Shown here: in pieces, positions 14,133 to 15,858 of the stretch
Numbering within the stretch: position 1 is the stretch's first letter
Layout: each line of letters starts with the position of its first letter
Origin: an uncultured Rhizobiaceae group bacterium
GTDB taxonomy: Bacteria > Pseudomonadota > Alphaproteobacteria > Rhizobiales > Rhizobiaceae
Direction of reading: 5' to 3'
DNA length: 15,858 nucleotides
Assembly (NCBI GenBank): GCA_938009335.1
Contig: CALLHT010000041.1
Coordinates: forward strand, 1 to 15,858
The notes under the pieces: model-generated
Databases searched by the model: none
Seen by the model: only the letters and a program-made list of their open reading frames with translations
What the model was told of the DNA's origin: nothing
Position numbers and translations under genes: made by a program

Positions 14133-14795
14133 ATGAGAAAGCTGACTGAGCGCGAAATCATTGTTGCCAGCCACAATGCAGGCAAAGTGCGTGAGATCAA
14201 TGAATTGATCGCACCCTTCGGGTTTAGTGCGAAGTCAGCAGCGGAGCTTGATCTACCAGAACCTGAAGAAACCGGAACCACGTTTGAAGAAAATGCTGCG
14301 ATCAAAGCACTTTCTGCGGCACGTACCACCGGGCTGCCGGCTTTGGCAGATGATTCCGGACTTTGTGTCACCACCCTTGGTGATGCACCGGGAGTTTACA
14401 CAGCTGACTGGGCAGAAAAAGAAGACGGCTCCGGTCGTGATTTCATGATGGCAATGGAGAAAGTTGAGCAGGCTTTACAAAAAGCAGGCGCTACCGAACC
14501 GCATGTGCGTGGTGCAAAGTTTGTTGCAGTTCTTTGTCTTGCCTGGCCGGATGAACATCTTGAATATTTTAGAGGCGAAGCGCCGGGCGAGATCGTCTGG
14601 CCCCCGGTGGGCGATGCGGGGTTTGGCTACGATCCGATTTTCAAACCCAATGGCCATGAAAGAACTTTTGGCGAAATGACTGCGGAAGAAAAACACGGTT
14701 GGGATGCAAGCCGGGATGATGATGGACTTTCCCATCGCGCGCGCGCCTTTGCACTTCTTGCACGCACCTGCCTTTCAGAAAGCGCTGGTGCATGA
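14133..14795 (+). CDS. rdgB: RdgB/HAM1 family dITP/XTP pyrophosphatase
   Basis: RdgB hydrolyses dITP, ITP and XTP to monophosphates, keeping deaminated purines out of DNA and RNA. The 220-residue protein shows the family landmarks in order: VASHNAGK (11-18), ETGTTFEENAAIKA (46-59), ADDSGL with catalytic D73-D74, DAPGVYTADWA (84-94), GFGYDPIF (163-170) and SHRARAF (200-206). The ATG at 14133 follows rph after eight bases, with TGAGG overlapping the rph stop as its ribosome site. The stop overlaps the hemW start by ATGA, so rph, rdgB and hemW probably form one operon. Confidence 0.96.
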   Translation: MRKLTEREIIVASHNAGKVREINELIAPFGFSAKSAAELDLPEPEETGTTFEENAAIKALSAARTTGLPALADDSGLCVTTLGDAPGVYTADWAEKEDGSGRDFMMAMEKVEQALQKAGATEPHVRGAKFVAVLCLAWPDEHLEYFRGEAPGEIVWPPVGDAGFGYDPIFKPNGHERTFGEMTAEEKHGWDASRDDDGLSHRARAFALLARTCLSESAGA

Positions 14796-15858
14796 GCCAA
14801 GCATTGGACAAAGCGTTTGGTGTTTATGTGCACTGGCCCTTTTGCGCCGCCAAGTGCCCTTATTGTGATTTTAACAGCCATGTGCGGCATAATCCGGTCG
14901 ACCAGCAAACCTACGTGCAAGCCTATGAACGCGAGATTGCACATATGGCTTCTATGTCGGGCCCTAAGGAAGTAACCAGTGTATTCTTTGGTGGTGGCAC
15001 ACCTTCTTTGATGGAGCCGCAAACCGTTGAAACCATTCTCAACGCAATCGGCAGGCACTGGACGCTTTCCGCTGATGCAGAAATTTCAATGGAAGCCAAT
15101 CCCTCAAGCGTCGAAGCCGAACGTTTTAAAGGATACCGCGCAACCGGGGTGAACCGTGTTTCTCTCGGCATCCAATCCTTACATGATGATCAATTGAAGT
15201 TTCTGGGTCGCCTTCATAATGCGAGCGAAGCAATTGGTGCCATTGAGATTGCACAATCCGTTTTCCCGCGCATGTCATTTGACCTTATTTATGCAAGGCC
15301 CAATCAAACGGCTGTAGAATGGGAGAAAGAACTCAAACAGGCGATTGATCTTTCTGCCGGGCATTTATCACTTTATCAATTGACCATCGAAGAGGGCACC
15401 CGGTTCTTTGACTTGCATGAAGCGGGAAAACTCAATCCGCTCGATGAAAATCCGTCTGCAGAACTGTATGAAATTACCCAAAACATCACCGCAGATGCTG
15501 GCTATCAAACCTACGAGATTTCCAACCACGCCAGACCTGGCCATGAATGCGCGCACAATCTCGTTTACTGGCGCGGGCAAGACTATGCCGGCATTGGCCC
15601 TGGTGCGCACGGACGGCTTACACTGAACACTCGCAAGATTGCGACCGCCACGCACAAAAATCCTGAAGAATGGTGGCAGAAAGTAATGGTACAAGGCCAT
15701 GGCATGGAGGAGCAATTGCCTCTATTGCCTGAAGAGCAGGCTGATGAATTTCTGCTGATGGGCCTTCGCCTTGCGGAAGGCATTCAACCTGCTCGGTTCG
15801 AAGCCCTTCGCGGGGAGCCTCTTAATCCAAAGCAGATCGAGTTTCTTGAAACGCTCGG
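14792..15858 (+). CDS. hemW: Radical SAM heme chaperone HemW, C-terminus beyond the window
   Basis: 355 codons are open to the right edge without a stop. The radical SAM motif is FCAAKCPYCDF, with C18, C22 and C25, followed by F27. The CX3CX2CxF form marks HemW, whereas the coproporphyrinogen dehydrogenase HemN has CX3CX2CxC. Downstream are FFGGGTPSLM (SAM-binding glycine motif), SMEANPSSVEAERFKGYRA, GVNRVSLGIQSL, and the GIGPGAHGRL segment, all standard for HemW. HemW binds heme and is thought to deliver it to membrane targets. The ATG at 14792 overlaps the rdgB stop (ATGA). Earlier annotations of such genes as HemN are probably wrong. Perhaps 25-35 residues are missing. Confidence 0.95.
   Translation, partial: MSQALDKAFGVYVHWPFCAAKCPYCDFNSHVRHNPVDQQTYVQAYEREIAHMASMSGPKEVTSVFFGGGTPSLMEPQTVETILNAIGRHWTLSADAEISMEANPSSVEAERFKGYRATGVNRVSLGIQSLHDDQLKFLGRLHNASEAIGAIEIAQSVFPRMSFDLIYARPNQTAVEWEKELKQAIDLSAGHLSLYQLTIEEGTRFFDLHEAGKLNPLDENPSAELYEITQNITADAGYQTYEISNHARPGHECAHNLVYWRGQDYAGIGPGAHGRLTLNTRKIATATHKNPEEWWQKVMVQGHGMEEQLPLLPEEQADEFLLMGLRLAEGIQPARFEALRGEPLNPKQIEFLETL

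Noticed and set aside
14735..14747. Alternating CG run resembling a Z-DNA tract
   Set aside because: It is about 11 bases inside rdgB and is explained by the SHRARAF codons, a conserved family motif.

Overview
The window looks like a core chromosomal stretch of an alphaproteobacterium, most likely a member of the Hyphomicrobiales (Rhizobiales) with about 50% G+C. This rests on the gene order (fur/mur-plsC-miaB-phoH, and tsaB-rimI beside a NifU-like gene, a universal stress gene, trpS, murJ and glnD), on a Fur-type regulator lacking the classical CxxC cysteines, and on a two-domain NFU1-like NifU protein. I cannot name the genus.

Fourteen genes run leftward on the minus strand. In transcription order they are hrcA, grpE, glnD, an inserted putative DNA glycosylase gene, murJ, trpS, a usp gene, a NifU-like gene, tsaB, rimI, fur/mur, a PlsC-family acyltransferase, miaB, and the first 38 codons of phoH at the left edge. 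From 13414 rightward, rph, rdgB and an unfinished hemW lie on the plus strand. The 104-base gap between hrcA and rph is the divergent control region. No stretch longer than about 120 bases lacks a gene, and I saw no tRNA, rRNA, CRISPR array, transposase or IS.

The genes cover housekeeping functions: heat-shock control (HrcA, GrpE), nitrogen sensing (GlnD), lipid II flipping (MurJ), Trp-tRNA charging (TrpS), Fe-S delivery (NifU-like), tRNA A37 modification (TsaB for t6A, MiaB for ms2i6A), metal regulation (Fur/Mur), lipid acylation, tRNA 3'-end trimming (Rph), nucleotide-pool cleaning (RdgB) and heme handling (HemW).

The standout is the gene at 7899-8633, an A+T-rich (about 40% G+C) HhH/OGG-fold glycosylase-like gene between glnD and murJ. 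It is bounded by a perfect 22-bp direct repeat (7895-7916 and 8626-8647). Each copy carries the end of the upstream reading frame (KKEAA-stop), a Shine-Dalgarno sequence and the ATGA stop/start overlap. The foreign gene is therefore fitted seamlessly into a translationally coupled junction, and recombination between the repeats would restore a direct glnD-murJ junction. Other points worth following are an Irr/ICE-like box over a candidate promoter of the NifU-like gene, a 9-bp hairpin over the glnD ribosome binding site, and paired TTTGATCAAA palindromes upstream of miaB.
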